From Polytrichum commune (Eukaryota > Streptophyta > Polytrichopsida > Polytrichales > Polytrichaceae): 64,000 nucleotides of DNA. The notes under the pieces are model-generated. The model saw nothing but the letters and a program-made list of their open reading frames with translations. It did no database searches and was not told the origin of the DNA. Made by a program: the position numbers and the translations under genes. This document shows, piece by piece, positions 25,244 to 37,261 of the stretch (positions are counted from its first letter, which is position 1; the number at the start of each line of letters is the position of its first letter). The stretch spans positions 39,729,501-39,793,500 of the forward strand of contig OX485805.1 of the NCBI GenBank assembly GCA_950295325.1, written 5' to 3'.

Positions 25244-27533
25244 TCACATTGGAGAATCTGTCAAGTCAATCACTTCTCTTGATACGATAACTGGTGTGTC
25301 AGGAATTACCACAATAACACGCTTCCCACATGGGGGAGTAAGTGGTAACCTTTGAGGACTATCTTCAAGGCTCACCACATTATTTGGGTTTCGGAGTGGT
25401 ACATGGGTCTTTGACACTTTTGTAGAATGAGGTCTTCTCTTCTGTTGCAGGCACCTCTTTGCAATTGAGCTTGGCTCCTCCACAGAGTATTTCTCCATCA
25501 AAGTTGTGAATGGAGAAGCTGAGGACAGGTTCATAGCTGATGCATGGCCTTCATGTTGCAAAGGTGACAGTGCAGGACTGCATGAGACTTTTGCAGTCCA
25601 ATTAAATATGGAATCATCAACATTCTGCTTTTCAAAGCTTTGAGGTGCCAACACGTTTGGTTCTGAACTTTGGGTAGTTCCACTCACCTTTTGAGCATTT
25701 TGGGCAGGATGACTTCTAAAGGAAAACCCATAACGAGGTGGAGAGCTATCAATACAAATAGGATCACTTGAGACTAGAGACCCTAAATTGGATGCAATTC
25801 GGACGCTTTGTTCCAATTTTGGTACATGACTGTGTCGTAATGGGAAAATTACAGAGGCTTGTTTGCGAATAGTAAACTCAGCTGCCGACTCCTCCTCTAG
25901 GCTCACATCCTTTAGTGTGCCTCTGGATTCAACTTGTTTTGCTGAAAGATCAATCTCACATCTCAATGCAGACTGTGAGTTTCCCTCAGAATGCCCATTC
26001 CCGATAGTATTATTAGGAGGGATATAAGACTGTAGATTATTGCAATATGTAGTATCACTGGACTCCCCCCTACCCATTTCACTGTTCCTACACACTGGAG
26101 ACTCTGATAATGTATCTGAATCTTCAATCATATCTTCCTCTCTCAATATTTGATGAGCACTTGATTCAGTCTGTACAGATGTCATTTCGTTTCCCTCTCC
26201 ATACGATGGTCCCCTGCTAGTCAACAAAATTCCCTCTTCATTTTGGTTTTCCATGTCTAGTAAGACATCCTCTTCAGAGTCCATTTCTTCCCCATTTACA
26301 GGTAGTGTTTCAACTGGAGCGATACATAAGCCCATGTGGGGAGGTAGGGCAGGACATCCTTTTCGGCAATCTATATATTTACTATTTAGAAACTGTACAT
26401 TAAGGTCCATACTGCTCCACTTGTCGCAGTTTAGCATCGTGAAAAGAAGATGCAACTGTTTCTTGAACCCCCGAACAGAAGATGGAATGCGAGCTGCAGC
26501 TTCTTTTACAGCTAACGATCGTGTGGGATGTTGCCATGCCCACTCAAACTGCAATGCTTCAACCTGATGAACAAAACATCAAGTCAATTGCAAAAATTGA
26601 ACTTCAGAAATCAGAGGCGAGTGTGGATCAGTCAAGGAGCACTAAACATTGGTGCAAAATATATGTGTGTGCTTTTTTATCTCACACTCCCACCTCCCTG
26701 ACATAAAGCGGGCACTGTTCCATTTCCAGCCCTTTCAGATTCTCAAAGACTTAATGCCAGCATTAGGAGGCCACTAAATAATTTATCTTTTGCAGAAGGT
26801 AGACTCCCGTGCAAAACCCTGATGACTTCCAGGGTCCACTATACTCCCATTCTAATGCCAGAATATCACCTCCCATGAAAAACTGCTTTAGCTCAATCCA
26901 GAGCACTAGAATTGGCACATGCTGCACATAACCACCCAATGCTGGTGTTCACATGGTGACAAGAATCCAAAAAATTAACTTTAAGAGGCCATTAAATTGT
27001 TTCTGTTTTGCAGAAGGGGGACTCCCATGCACAACCTGATGACTTCCAGGCTCCACTCTATCCATTCTATTAGCAAGATATCACCTCCCATGAGAGCTTC
27101 TTTAGCTCAATCCAGAAAACCAGAATGCATACATGATGGGCATCACCTCCCAATGCCGGAATTCACAGGGTGACAAGAATCCAACCAATTAACTTAACAG
27201 ATCATTCAATTGTTCCTCTTTAGCAGAAGGTGGACTCCCATGAAAAATCTGGTGACTTCCAGGGTTCAATATATCCATTCTTATGTGGAGGAACTGATGA
27301 AAAACCTGAGACGAAAAGCCATAGACGCAGAGAACCATCTCCCAGGGCCGCTTCCTGTGCGTCCGCCATGCACCTTGCCCCAGCTCTCCATTGTGTTGCC
27401 GGATGCGCCGACGCGGGTTCACGGTGAAACCAATGTAATGGCACCCCTTGAAGCGAGGATTGAGCGACGTGAGCAGGTAGCAGGCGTAAAAATGCGACGA
27501 CGATGCAGGCGAAGGCGAATCCTGGTCTTCCAT
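25244..27533 (-). CDS. SLX1: Structure-specific endonuclease subunit SLX1 (GIY-YIG nuclease), 2 exons
   Basis: Catalytic subunit of the SLX1-SLX4 complex, which cuts branched DNA such as Holliday junctions and flaps during repair in the nucleus. Exons: 27533-27306 (76 codons) and 26563-25244, joined GT-AG in phase 0; 515 aa. The GIY-YIG domain covers residues about 14-95: [48 protein letters not shown], then [12 protein letters not shown] across the splice. R43 and E83 align with the catalytic Arg and Glu of human SLX1. The long C-terminal half is acidic and low in recognisable structure. I see no RING/PHD zinc finger of the animal type; the plant homologue I remember also lacks an obvious one. 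The end, [11 protein letters not shown] (VIDLT at about 507-511), looks like a SUMO-interacting motif. The final codons CCAATGTGAGT also read as a splice donor, so a further exon is possible. Confidence 0.92.
26780..27285. repeat. Tandem repeat of about 215 bp in the SLX1 intron
   Basis: Two full units and one partial unit share GCAGAAGG-GGACTCCC, TGATGACTTCCAGG, ATATCACCTCCCATGA, TTTAGCTCAATCCAGA and GGTGACAAGAATCCAA in the same order. The first landmark falls at about 26793, 27011 and 27221. The array fills most of the 742-bp intron between exons 1 and 2 and stops just short of exon 1. Confidence 0.8.
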
Positions 27534-27848
27534 TTCGACGGTCCCAAGATGGACGCCACATCACCTCAGCATCAGACACATGCACTCAACATCCCGCTCA
27601 CTCCGGCATTGCGAATTGAGCATGCCGAATGCGGAGCTTCACGTCCGCGAAGCAACACAACAGGGGTTTCGGAGGAAGAAAACCCCCGACGCTCTGTCAC
27701 CAACGAGCTCCAAACCCTAAAACTCAAACGTCCACTAAACTAAATACCTGATTTAGTGTGGCACTAACATTGGTGTGTCGTTGTTGATGATAGTGCTTTG
27801 CGACTTGTCATGTTTAGTAGCACCAAGTGTTATGTGATACCTTCTCTA

Positions 27849-28955
27849 CTGTTCTCCCTCTTTAGTATGACACGTTTGGGAAACACACAAAAAGCCATAT
27901 TATTGGGGTGTCGTCTTCTCATTAAAATGACAAATGGCGTAAAAGTTGTCGTATTATTGAGGGAATACAAAAACATAAGTAATATGAGCTTTAAAATATA
28001 TACAATGAGTTTAAGCAATATAGATGGAGTGAAATAATAATTTATATCTCCAAACAAATACAAATATTCTCAAGAACTCTTGAAATAGGAGTCCAAAGAT
28101 CTCTGATGTTGCCTACCCAAGTTAGCAATTGTCATCTTATCTAAATTCCCTCCTAACTTTTGAAAACTAATAATTTCATTGACACCAAAATATAAAGAGT
28201 TCTCTAATAAGAAACTAGACAACAATGATGCATGATGTTTAGCATCACCAAGCTTTATTGTTGGTGGAGCAACATCATCCACATCTACTAAATCTAAGTC
28301 AACATTAAGATCAAAGTCTTGTGCATAAATGATTCCCAAAGCAACATACGCCAACTCATCGGTACTCAATTCTAGCTCAGTAATCTCTTCCCCTTCCATC
28401 TTAATGTAAGTCTCGATTGACATCTCATCATCACCCAATCGCAACTTTGAAATAAGAGCACCAAGTTCATCTTATTCTTTTTGCATTTTATTCTTCTCCC
28501 TTTCATCAACTAGGGCAAAATCAACATCCCATGTTGCAGGTAATATACGCACCATCCTCCACCAATTCATGCAAGAGAGTGCACAAGATATTGGTGATAT
28601 TATATAACCATGAGTACAAGGCAACATACTAGGCAAGAGGGCATACTCACGGGCATACTAACCCTAACCACGTCCATTCTACACTAGTAACCCTAATTCT
28701 CATTAAATTCCCAATGATAAGTGAAGTTCCCGAGTGAAAATGGATGTATTTTAGATGTGCATAACATAGATGAAAGGAATTTTAGCATAAACTACCTCTT
28801 TAATATGACAAAACGAAGATTCTAAATGTCGCATTATCAAGTGTCGTAGTCGTATAAAAGAGGGAGTTTTGAACTAAAAAAATTGGTCTCGCAAAAATGT
28901 GTTGTAATATTGAGGGCATTGTATAAATGATTGTCGTATCAATGAGGTTAGATTG
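27849..28955 (-). mobile_element. pogo/Tigger-like (Tc1/mariner) element, longer decayed copy
   Basis: About 1.1 kb, collinear with 659-1420 but with about 370 bp more interior. The left end, CTGTTCTCCCTCTTTAG, follows a TA; the right end, GGTTAGATTG, is followed by AA, so one side of the target duplication has changed. The minus-strand frame 28444-28070 encodes an acidic stretch and then a C-terminus like that of pogo/Tigger transposases. Upstream, the frame continues past one stop (WRMVRILPATWDVDF). Only the last third of a transposase is left, with no DDE domain. The superfamily call is inferred from the TA target and the C-terminal peptide. Confidence 0.6.
28070..28444 (-). pseudogene. 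C-terminal fragment of a pogo/Tigger-like transposase
   Basis: 124 codons. An acidic region (MEGEEITELELSTDELAY, then DLNVDLDLVDVDD) is followed by a helical stretch (ASLLSSFLLENSLYF, NEIISFQKLGGNL) and the end GRQHQRSLDSYFKSS. The segment QRSLDSYF fits the PCNA-interacting PIP box pattern Q-x-x-L-x-x-[YF]-F, which is known at the C-terminus of pogo transposases. No catalytic domain remains, so it is not an active gene. Similarity to the family is judged by eye. Confidence 0.55.
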
Positions 28956-29669
28956 AAGTTGACCACTTGCGATTACAACATAGTCAACATGAGTGGGTGA
29001 TGAATATCTAGTGTGGGCCACACTAAATAAGATATTTAGTGTAGTTGGAAAACATGATGATTTCTTCAAAACAAATGTTTTATATTAGTCACTTTATTTC
29101 AATCGGTGTGAACTCTGGTATTATGGAAATTGTTTCAATGTAAGGTCAAATTGATTTGTTTAAAGATCCTCTCAAAAAGTGATGGCCTACATGTTTACAC
29201 ATGCATATGTTGCATAGCATCCTTCAACAACCTAGTAGTACCTCCCTTTTTCCATTTCAATATTGAGTGAGTTTGTCGCTTCCTAACTTCTACACTGTCC
29301 AAATAAGGAGAGTGTCTCACTTGAATTGAAGCTAGAGTAACAAGTGCCACCTTCATTATAAATATATAGATATACATGATCAATACCTATTTATTTTAGC
29401 ATATCAAAAAGTTATATTTTCTACAAAATTTAACTTGTATTGGTTGATGAGTGTTTAGTAAAGCATGACAAAGAAAGAAAAGAAAAAAAGAAAAAAAGAA
29501 AAAAGGGCTAGAGTAGTTGAAATTGTTGGAGGACGTTCCAAACTTGTAGAATACATCATTATTACACTCAAATGCACACACTAGTAAGACCAATGTTTTT
29601 TCACATTTATTTAAACATGAGCAGATCAAACTTATATATCATTTTTTCAAATATCTTATTTTGTGTGTG

Positions 29670-29702
<33 letters not shown>

Positions 29703-30149
29703 CTGGGCATTTCTTGAGAGAAGCTAAGCTTACTTTCAAGCATAGTTCTTTTTCAAATAACATCCTCTTGGCAAGAGGCCATATCATTCTTCCATGTATC
29801 TATGTATCTAACAAAACCTGGGAGGGTGGGTGGGATCTTTCCCCATCCCATTGCAATGCAAGTGCAAACACATAACACTATGGAGCTTCTTACATCTATC
29901 TATATTTTTAACAAGTAAAACCTTGGAGTATTCCATAATACTAAGGTTTTCCAATGTAAACCTTATCATAGTCTCCTAACAACTGAGCTCCAGTAAATCA
30001 AATGTCAAATGGTAACACCAATCATATGCTCAACAATTTGCAATGTAGAGTAAAACTGGTCATTGCATATGTTTTTTGTAACCTTCATCTACATACACTA
30101 TTTTGCAATCAGATGGTATACAAAACCTAGTGTAGCCGTCATATTTGTG

Positions 30150-32570
30150 AAGGGTCTGCCTCACCTGTGCCCATGCCACCAACCAAATCCACGGAGAGGG
30201 TTAGTAACGTACACGAGGTGAATTACAGCAGAACCCAATTGTTATCTATGTCACACAAACTTATACGACATAATCATACATTTAGTATCCCCATCATACT
30301 CAATACTCAATACTTTCAATGAGTATTTTACCTGTTCTTTAGCCATTGGCTTCCTTTGACGTTCAAAACTTGAAGTCAATCACTTTCACTTCCTACAGCC
30401 TCACGTCACGTTTACCCTAATCCCAGAAGTTACTTAGTGTAAACTGCTAATGCGGTTTACACTTGGAAAGGAAGTACTGAGGTTGGCTTCCTCTTATTAT
30501 AGGATTAGGTAAACTTTTGTGACCGTCGATGCAAGTTCTGGATCCACGGTTGAGCCTTTTTATCCTTCCTTTGCTGGACTCCTAAGGTGGAACCTTATAT
30601 AGGGTCATTAAGCAAAGTGTTACAGTCTTTTGATGGCCAATTAAGAACTAAGTAGAGAGAGAGAGAGAGAGAGAGAGTACTTATGATTTTCATTCTTATT
30701 AAGTTTTAATGATTGATAAAGAAAACTTATGCAGTGACAAGGTCCAACAACAACTTTCATATAAAGGCATTGGCAAGAACAAGATTTGTACAAAATAGAG
30801 TCCATTAATCTATGACAATGTTAATGACTTCATTGTTACAATCTTTGCAACTTGCATTCACACATTGGCGGGTGTTTTGCTATTGTCATAGAAATATAAT
30901 CAACGTTGATGTTTTTTGCATGACAACCCACCAATTTGGATCATTTTATATTTCTCAAAATATAAAATTTGGGCAACTTGTTTTGGAAGACCAAATGCAA
31001 AAAAAATATGATCTTTGAGTATTAAGGATGAACTTTCACAAGCAAGAACATTGAATGCTAATGGAGCCCAACTTTGAGCTTTATAGATCAATTAGTGTGA
31101 AACACTATGTATTATAAACAATCAAGAAGATATTTCCAACTTGCGAATCTTCAATGACATACACTTGAAATTAAAAAGACATTGTGAGTGAATAGATCTT
31201 TTTGGACAAGTTAATCCATGGCCAATCCACTATTTTCTTGTTCTTTAGAGAAAAGCGAGAGGGAGGGAAACATGCCAAAAGGGGGTTGGTGTAAAATGAG
31301 AGATGTTGCACCCTTGGTCATAAACAAAGCTCACAAGGAAACCTAACACATGGTTTTGGAACTAAGTCATGGGGGCTAGTACTACTCCCTCCTCTTGGTG
31401 ACATATGTGGGGTAAATGAATGTCCCAAATGGCCCTTCATGGTTAGAGTGTGTGTCTGATCGTGGTTTACAAGTATATTCCTACATATTGTTTCAAAGAG
31501 GTTCTTTGGGGGGGGGGGAGGGGGGGCACTTTTCTTTGAGAGCACGTACGGGACCACTTACTAGAACCTCTGCTATCACAACAATTCATGATAAAAAAGA
31601 AAACCTTATACACATTATCATAAGTTGTTAAAAAGGAAAACCCAAGAAAAAAGAAGAAGCATGTGTTATATGCATATGCTCATAAATTAATTTTGAATGA
31701 TGTTATGCTCTTATTTGGGAGGACGCGTAGGACCACTTATTAAACTCCTTATCTACAAAATGTTCATAACACAAAAAAAGGTTGTACATAGAAATTATAT
31801 ACTACATGACGGTCTCATGTATGTATATGGCAATTTTGAAACTTTAGAGTAAATTTTCTCAATTACATATACAAAATACAAACTTTTAGAAAGAAAAAGA
31901 AGGGCATGTCTTAATATGTGCTCATAAATCAATTTCTATTCACATGCTCTCCTTTGAGAGCGCATGCAGGTCCCCTCATTAAAACCCATATATTCAAAAT
32001 TTTCACTGCCAACATAAAAATTGCACATAAATATCATAAACTACATAATAGTCTTGTGTATGTATATGGCAATTTGAAAACTTTGAAACTCTCTCTCTCT
32101 CTCTCTCTCGACTAATGTCATGTTACATAAAAGTTCAAGTTTAAACTCTTACATTAATAGACCTAGCAAAGGTCATCTATGTAAAATAGATGATATAAAC
32201 TCATATAATACTATATCTACACAAATGGAAAGAAATCATACTTACCATGGAATGGATGTAACATAGATATAGATGAATGAAGTAAAAATAGGGTTACGAG
32301 AACTTACCATACATAAGTACTACAATATAAGTTTTCTACTTGGAGTAACCCAATCGTGGCCAAAGAACATGTTTGAACACCCATATATTGTTTTACAATG
32401 AGTGTTGTATGTTGAAATATTTTGGTGCATTTGAACTAAGTGTGTGCGACATGGATAACAATTGGGTCCTATTGTTATTTACCTCGTGTACGTAACTAAT
32501 CCTTAATTGTTTGTTGGTTGGTTGCATGGGCACAGGTGAGGCAGGCCCTTCACACAATCAATGTAGTGGT
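30150..32570. repeat. Inverted repeat pair (about 120-150 bp arms, 2.1 kb apart)
   Basis: The arm at about 30150-30272 (GAAGGGTCTGCCTCACCTG, GTAACGTACACGAGGT, CCCAATTGTTATC) is found inverted at about 32430-32570 (GATAACAATTGGG, CCTCGTGTACGTAAC, CAGGTGAGGCAGGCCCTTC). The arms are diverged by several indels. This may be the decayed termini of one larger transposon or two oppositely oriented solo copies of one repeat; I could not find a terminus or target duplication. Confidence 0.6.
31530..32095. repeat. Tandem repeat, about 2.5 units of 230-250 bp
   Basis: Each unit has a TTTGAGAGCRC or TTGGGAGGACGC word followed by GGACCACTTA or GGTCCCCTCA, then a CATAA-rich section. In the second and third units TACATGACGGTCT or TACATAATAGTCT is followed by TGTATGTATATGGCAATTT. 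The final unit ends in the CT microsatellite at about 32090. Confidence 0.6.
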
Positions 32571-35507
32571 GTATTGTGATCATGACATTTTATGCACATA
32601 TATTGGTTGAGGTTACTAGGTACATCTCCTTAGTAAGTACAACATACATGTGGTGATCTAGTTAGACGTACTTGATAGAGAGGCAAGAAGGTTGGCAATT
32701 AACTTCCAAAGCATGGGATAGTTAAAATCAAACATTGGGAGATGAATACCATATGATAGCAAAAAATCCAAATAAGGTATGTATTTTTGCAAGGCAAACT
32801 AGGTATGCAAGGTGTATATGTGTAGTACAACACATACTATGAGACATTAGGCAAATGACTTTATTATGCAATGTGGTACTTACTATCAAATAGAAAAAGG
32901 CAAGAAACATATAGAGAGAGTCTTGAGGATGTTCCCACCCACCCACCCTTGTATTGCAAAGAGGAAGAAATTGAAGGATTTGGCCTTTGAAAAGAGGAAG
33001 TTCAAACTTTGTAAAAGTTTTGAAAAGTCAGCTATATATATATATATTGACAAATTCATTGGAATTTGACACAAGGGTAACAAATATGGCTTCATGGATG
33101 AGCACAAATGAACTCTTGAGGTTTAAGGTATATAGGAATGAAATACATTCCTATTGTGAAAATCTTAGAGGAGCATTGATCTACACATACCTCACCCCCA
33201 AACTTTGTACTACCATGTTCTATTCTACAAAATTGGGTGGAATAGTACTCATCCCATATGTATATGTTGTAAATCAAATTTGTAATAGATACCCTTTTGT
33301 ATTCTTTACATATTTTGCACATAATTTTTTGAAGCATGGTAAACAACTATTTTATGTTGATGTCATTTATTGTGCATCTAGACAATGCTAATGCGCCTGT
33401 TCATATGAGAAAGTTGGAAAAGAAGGACATCCACCACAACTTCAAGATTTCTCAAATTGAAGGTTATAGCCTTTGCATGAATGATCATTGATATTTATCA
33501 TTGCATCCTCATGTCTTATGTTCAACAATGCAATTTTGAGGTGGGGTGTTTTGTGCCTAATTTGAAAATTACATACATGAACCGTGTGGCAGGACCCCAT
33601 GGTCCCACATGACCCCGTCTCTCGCACAAAGGTTGTAGCAACGTCAATATAAGTCCAATTTAGTCGAGGAAGGTGGCAAACAACTGCTATTGCCGAGAGT
33701 TACAAAAGCAATATTTGAATCAAGGAGTGATGATTTGAATGGACAACGTGAGACTACTAATGGACTTGCTCTTCCAATCCTCAGACGCACGATATTTAAC
33801 CAAATCGTGCAGACACAAATTAAGCTAGCCCAAAAGTAAATAATTACGTTTCAAGATGGAGTTTGTGTAGGACACTGAGGCCCGCCATGCATTTCACATG
33901 ATGCTTGACATGTAATGTAGTTTTCGTTGGAGCATGTTGCAAAAAAGAGGATGATTAAGTATAATATATGTGGAAATAACTTATAGGGATGTTTTCCTTA
34001 CAAGTATAAGCCCAAGCCTTTTTCATGTGCAATACACACATTGTTCATGTGATATAACTTAAAGGTTTGTAAATCTACAAGGAATTGGTTTTTTGTGAAA
34101 TATATTCCAAATTCATATCGATATGGTTGATGTTTTGGCATAATTTGATGAACTCCGTGCCATCTATTTTTTTGTTTTAAAGTAAACAAATTATTTGCAC
34201 ATTTAGATTTCATACTCTTTGGGTGGAAATTATTTTGAGTGCTACGAGCACATGTAGATTTATCATGTACTAGAACCCGGGATATGATGATGACAATTTA
34301 TAGATGAGGAAGAAAGAAACATTAGCTTAAATGAAACATTATATTGTATTAATACATTCATGAGTGATCATTTGTTGTGGCATTTATAACCACGATTTAT
34401 ACTTATATATCAAAATTCATTCACTTGATGATTTGATGTGCATTTCTTATGATCAATGAGTTCTTAAAATTATATTTGGGACATTCAGGGTCCAAATCAT
34501 GTAAAAATTTAATGATGTTTTTTCTATGAATTATTGCTTAGAAATTTATTTTTATGTGTCATTTATTGCCACGAAACAATTTAATTTGCATACCATTCAC
34601 TCTTCCAAAAACTTTCGCTTGGACAAAAATATTCTTGTGGGACATTAAGGGGAAAAAGAATGTTGCTCGGGGGCAACGTAGAGAGAAGGGGGGGGGGGGG
34701 GGGGGGAGAAAAAGAAAAAAAGAAAAAGAAAGCATGGTTTGGTGCTCTATCTGATTGAGGTAGATTTGAAGTAGCAGTTTTCATAGAGGGTGACTATGAT
34801 GTAACTGAATAAAGTGCTCATTTGTACCCCCCCCCAAAAAAAGAAAAAGAAAAAGAAAAAGAAAAAGAAAAAGAGCGATACCCCAAAATCTAAAAAATAA
34901 ATAACTCTGATAGTTAGTTATCATGTCAACATGGTAGGAGCTCAAGTGCGGACCCAAATAAGGGATTGTTAGGTAACACACCAGTTGGCCTAACTAACAT
35001 GAATGCTAGCTAACAAGCAACTGTGGTAGGACCCTTCATTGAGGAACGATTTGTATTTTGAGTGGTATTTGGTTAGGTGTGGATCAAAGAAAGGACATGA
35101 AAAAGACATAAGTTAAGAGATTGGACTATAAACTCAAGTTTGCTATTCACTGTAAGCTCAATAGTCATCATAATTGGGGAGACCTATATGATTTCTAATA
35201 ACAACGAGAATATACACTATCACAATGAGTTAGATATCCGTATGAGAGCATCCGCACCCCTGCTCCCTATCCACCACTCTGGAAAGGGCCAGTAGAGGGC
35301 TCCACAAGGGTTCTGTGCCTCGCAAAAAACGGCCACCCCCACTCTCACTCCACAAAAAATCACTGCGGTCCCGAATAGCCGGGCCGGCTGACGCGGTCCG
35401 CACCCGCTGGGATCGTGGTACAGTCACCTGCCACGTGTTAGCAGCCAAGTTAGCACAAAGTTTGGGTGAACGCACAGTTGGCAGCTGATGTGGGCGTCTG
35501 AACGGGG

Positions 35508-35566
35508 AGCTGCGAGGTCTCCCACAGAGACTGCCGAGGCTGCGAGGTCTCCCACAGAGACTGTAT
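35508..35566. repeat. Direct duplication of about 30 bp in the Harbinger 5' region
   Basis: The word CTGCGAGGTCTCCCACAGAG followed by ACTG occurs twice in tandem, about 31 bp apart, upstream of the transposase start. It could be a protein-binding repeat of the element or its promoter; no function can be read directly. Confidence 0.7.
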
Positions 35567-35672
35567 CCAACACAGACAGCATTCAAGCATTCCAGCAACT
35601 TTTCATTTGTTTGCTTTGCTACTGGTTCAGTTGTTTTCATTGGTTTCAGTCGTTTGTTTGGTAGTTGATAGT

Positions 35673-36968
35673 ATGGATCAATGGTGGGAGCGCCTTCATG
35701 CCACTCGGGAGCTCTTTTTGGAGGACGATGAGGAAGATGATTTCAATGTTAATTGGATTATAGGATTATGGTTGAGTGATCCACGTGGTCAAATACCGAG
35801 CATTGTTCGTGGATCACGTCTAGGGAAATCGCCCAACATTGATAGGCATAGACACGAGATGCATGCCCGCATGATGTCTGATTATTTTGCAGATGAACCG
35901 GTGTATGGCCCAAACTTTTTTCGTCGTCGCTACCGTATGCGGAGGTCATTATTTTTGACCATATTGGATAGGGTTTGTGCTAGAGATGATTATTTTGTTC
36001 AGAAAATTGATGCTTGTGGTTTTTTGGGATTGTCACCTCATCAGAAGATCACATCCGCTTTGAGGATGTTGTGTTACGGGATGTGTGCCGATGCTATAGA
36101 CGAATATTGCAGGACTAGTGAAACCACCGCGATGAGGTCTATGAAGCGATTTTGCATTGCAATTAGGGCTGAGTTTGAGGCTTATCACATGAGGCAACCC
36201 ACACGTGCCGATTTCAATAAACAGTTGGCAATTAATGCTGATCGTGGATTTCCAGGCATGTTTGCCTCTCTTGACTGTATGCATTACGAGTGGAAGAATT
36301 GCCCGGTTGCTTGGCAAGGGGATTTCGGTGACAAGGATGGGAAGAAATCTATCATTTTGGAGGCCGTGGCTGATGGCGGTTTGCACATATGGCATGCATT
36401 TTTTGGGTTGCCAGGTTCCAACAACGACTTGAACGTGTTGGATCGGTCACCGCTCATCCATAACACGTTGACTAGCGAAGCTCGTGACATGCAGTTCGAG
36501 GTTAATGGGTGTCGGTATGATCGGTATTACCTTCTCACAGATGGTATATATCCCGAGTGGTCTTGCTTCGTGCAGAGCATCCATCAGCCACAAGATGAGA
36601 AGCGTAGTTATTTTGCAGAAAGACAAGGGGCCGTGCGCAAGGATGTTGAGAGGTGTTTTGGAGTTCTGCAGGCCCGATTTGCGATTATTCATAACCCTTG
36701 TCGGCATTGGAGCATGGACGTGATATCAAACATCATGTTCACATGTTGTATTTTGCACAATATGATAATTGATGATGAAGAGGGTGTTGAGGGGCTAGAT
36801 GATATCATTGGTGAGTTGCATGAGGGAAATATCCCAATGCAAAGAGGTTTGTCATTTGATGAGTTTATGGCAAGTACCATGGACATTGCCAATGCGGACA
36901 CTCACTTTGGTCTCCGTGGTAATCTAATTGAGCACTTGTGGATGTTGAAAGGCGCCAATTTGGCATAA
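35673..36968 (+). CDS. PIF/Harbinger transposase (HARBI1-like DDE nuclease)
   Basis: 431 aa in one uninterrupted exon. The first ATG of the open frame is at 35673. Residues 50-115 hold basic segments preceding the nuclease, including RRRYRMRRSLFLTIL. The region SPHQKITSALRMLCYGM is the conserved helical part seen in plant Harbinger proteins. The catalytic triad is D201 in SLDCMHYEWKNCP, D252 in GSNNDLNVLDRSP, and E326 in KDVERCFGVLQARF, all with family-typical context. The protein cuts and joins DNA at the element ends, normally together with the Myb-like partner encoded at 39146-37692. No frameshift or stop is seen, so it may be active. Confidence 0.95.
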   Translation: MDQWWERLHATRELFLEDDEEDDFNVNWIIGLWLSDPRGQIPSIVRGSRLGKSPNIDRHRHEMHARMMSDYFADEPVYGPNFFRRRYRMRRSLFLTILDRVCARDDYFVQKIDACGFLGLSPHQKITSALRMLCYGMCADAIDEYCRTSETTAMRSMKRFCIAIRAEFEAYHMRQPTRADFNKQLAINADRGFPGMFASLDCMHYEWKNCPVAWQGDFGDKDGKKSIILEAVADGGLHIWHAFFGLPGSNNDLNVLDRSPLIHNTLTSEARDMQFEVNGCRYDRYYLLTDGIYPEWSCFVQSIHQPQDEKRSYFAERQGAVRKDVERCFGVLQARFAIIHNPCRHWSMDVISNIMFTCCILHNMIIDDEEGVEGLDDIIGELHEGNIPMQRGLSFDEFMASTMDIANADTHFGLRGNLIEHLWMLKGANLA

Positions 36969-37261
36969 TATATAAAGGTGTGACTAGTATCACATTTATT
37001 GCTAAACTCTATGTCCATTCAACCCTAAATGAAGTCCCATGTCAAGTTCGGCGTCTCTGAGTTGTGAATTGTCATGATCTACCACTACATTCCATGTGGT
37101 GGGCATTCCCGGACCAACATGCTCAATGTCATCCCATTGTACACTATCACCACTAATATCTACATATGAATTCCATTGGTGACGATCATCAGACGTTTGA
37201 TGTGCCTGCGATAAAAAAAAAAGACACATTCTATCATATGCTCAGAGTACACATTCTATCA

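Larger units (their letters stand above)
28956..35242. other. Repeat-rich intergenic region, no gene recognised
   Basis: AT-rich DNA with simple repeats: TA then GA runs at about 29676-29702, a GA run at about 30653-30677 and a CT run at about 32090-32108. Guanine runs at 31508-31526 (interrupted) and 34688-34706 (19 G) could form G-quadruplexes. A stretch of AAAAAG repeats lies at about 34834-34873. A frame at 32987-33391 (134 codons) has low complexity and matches nothing I know. Two structured repeats inside are listed separately. Confidence 0.5.

Noticed and set aside
27210-27743. Plus-strand frame of 177 codons opposite SLX1 exon 1
   Set aside because: It is a shadow of the conserved GIY-YIG exon on the minus strand.
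32987-33391. 134-codon frame in an AT-rich repeat zone
   Set aside because: Includes a TA microsatellite translation and has no family resemblance.
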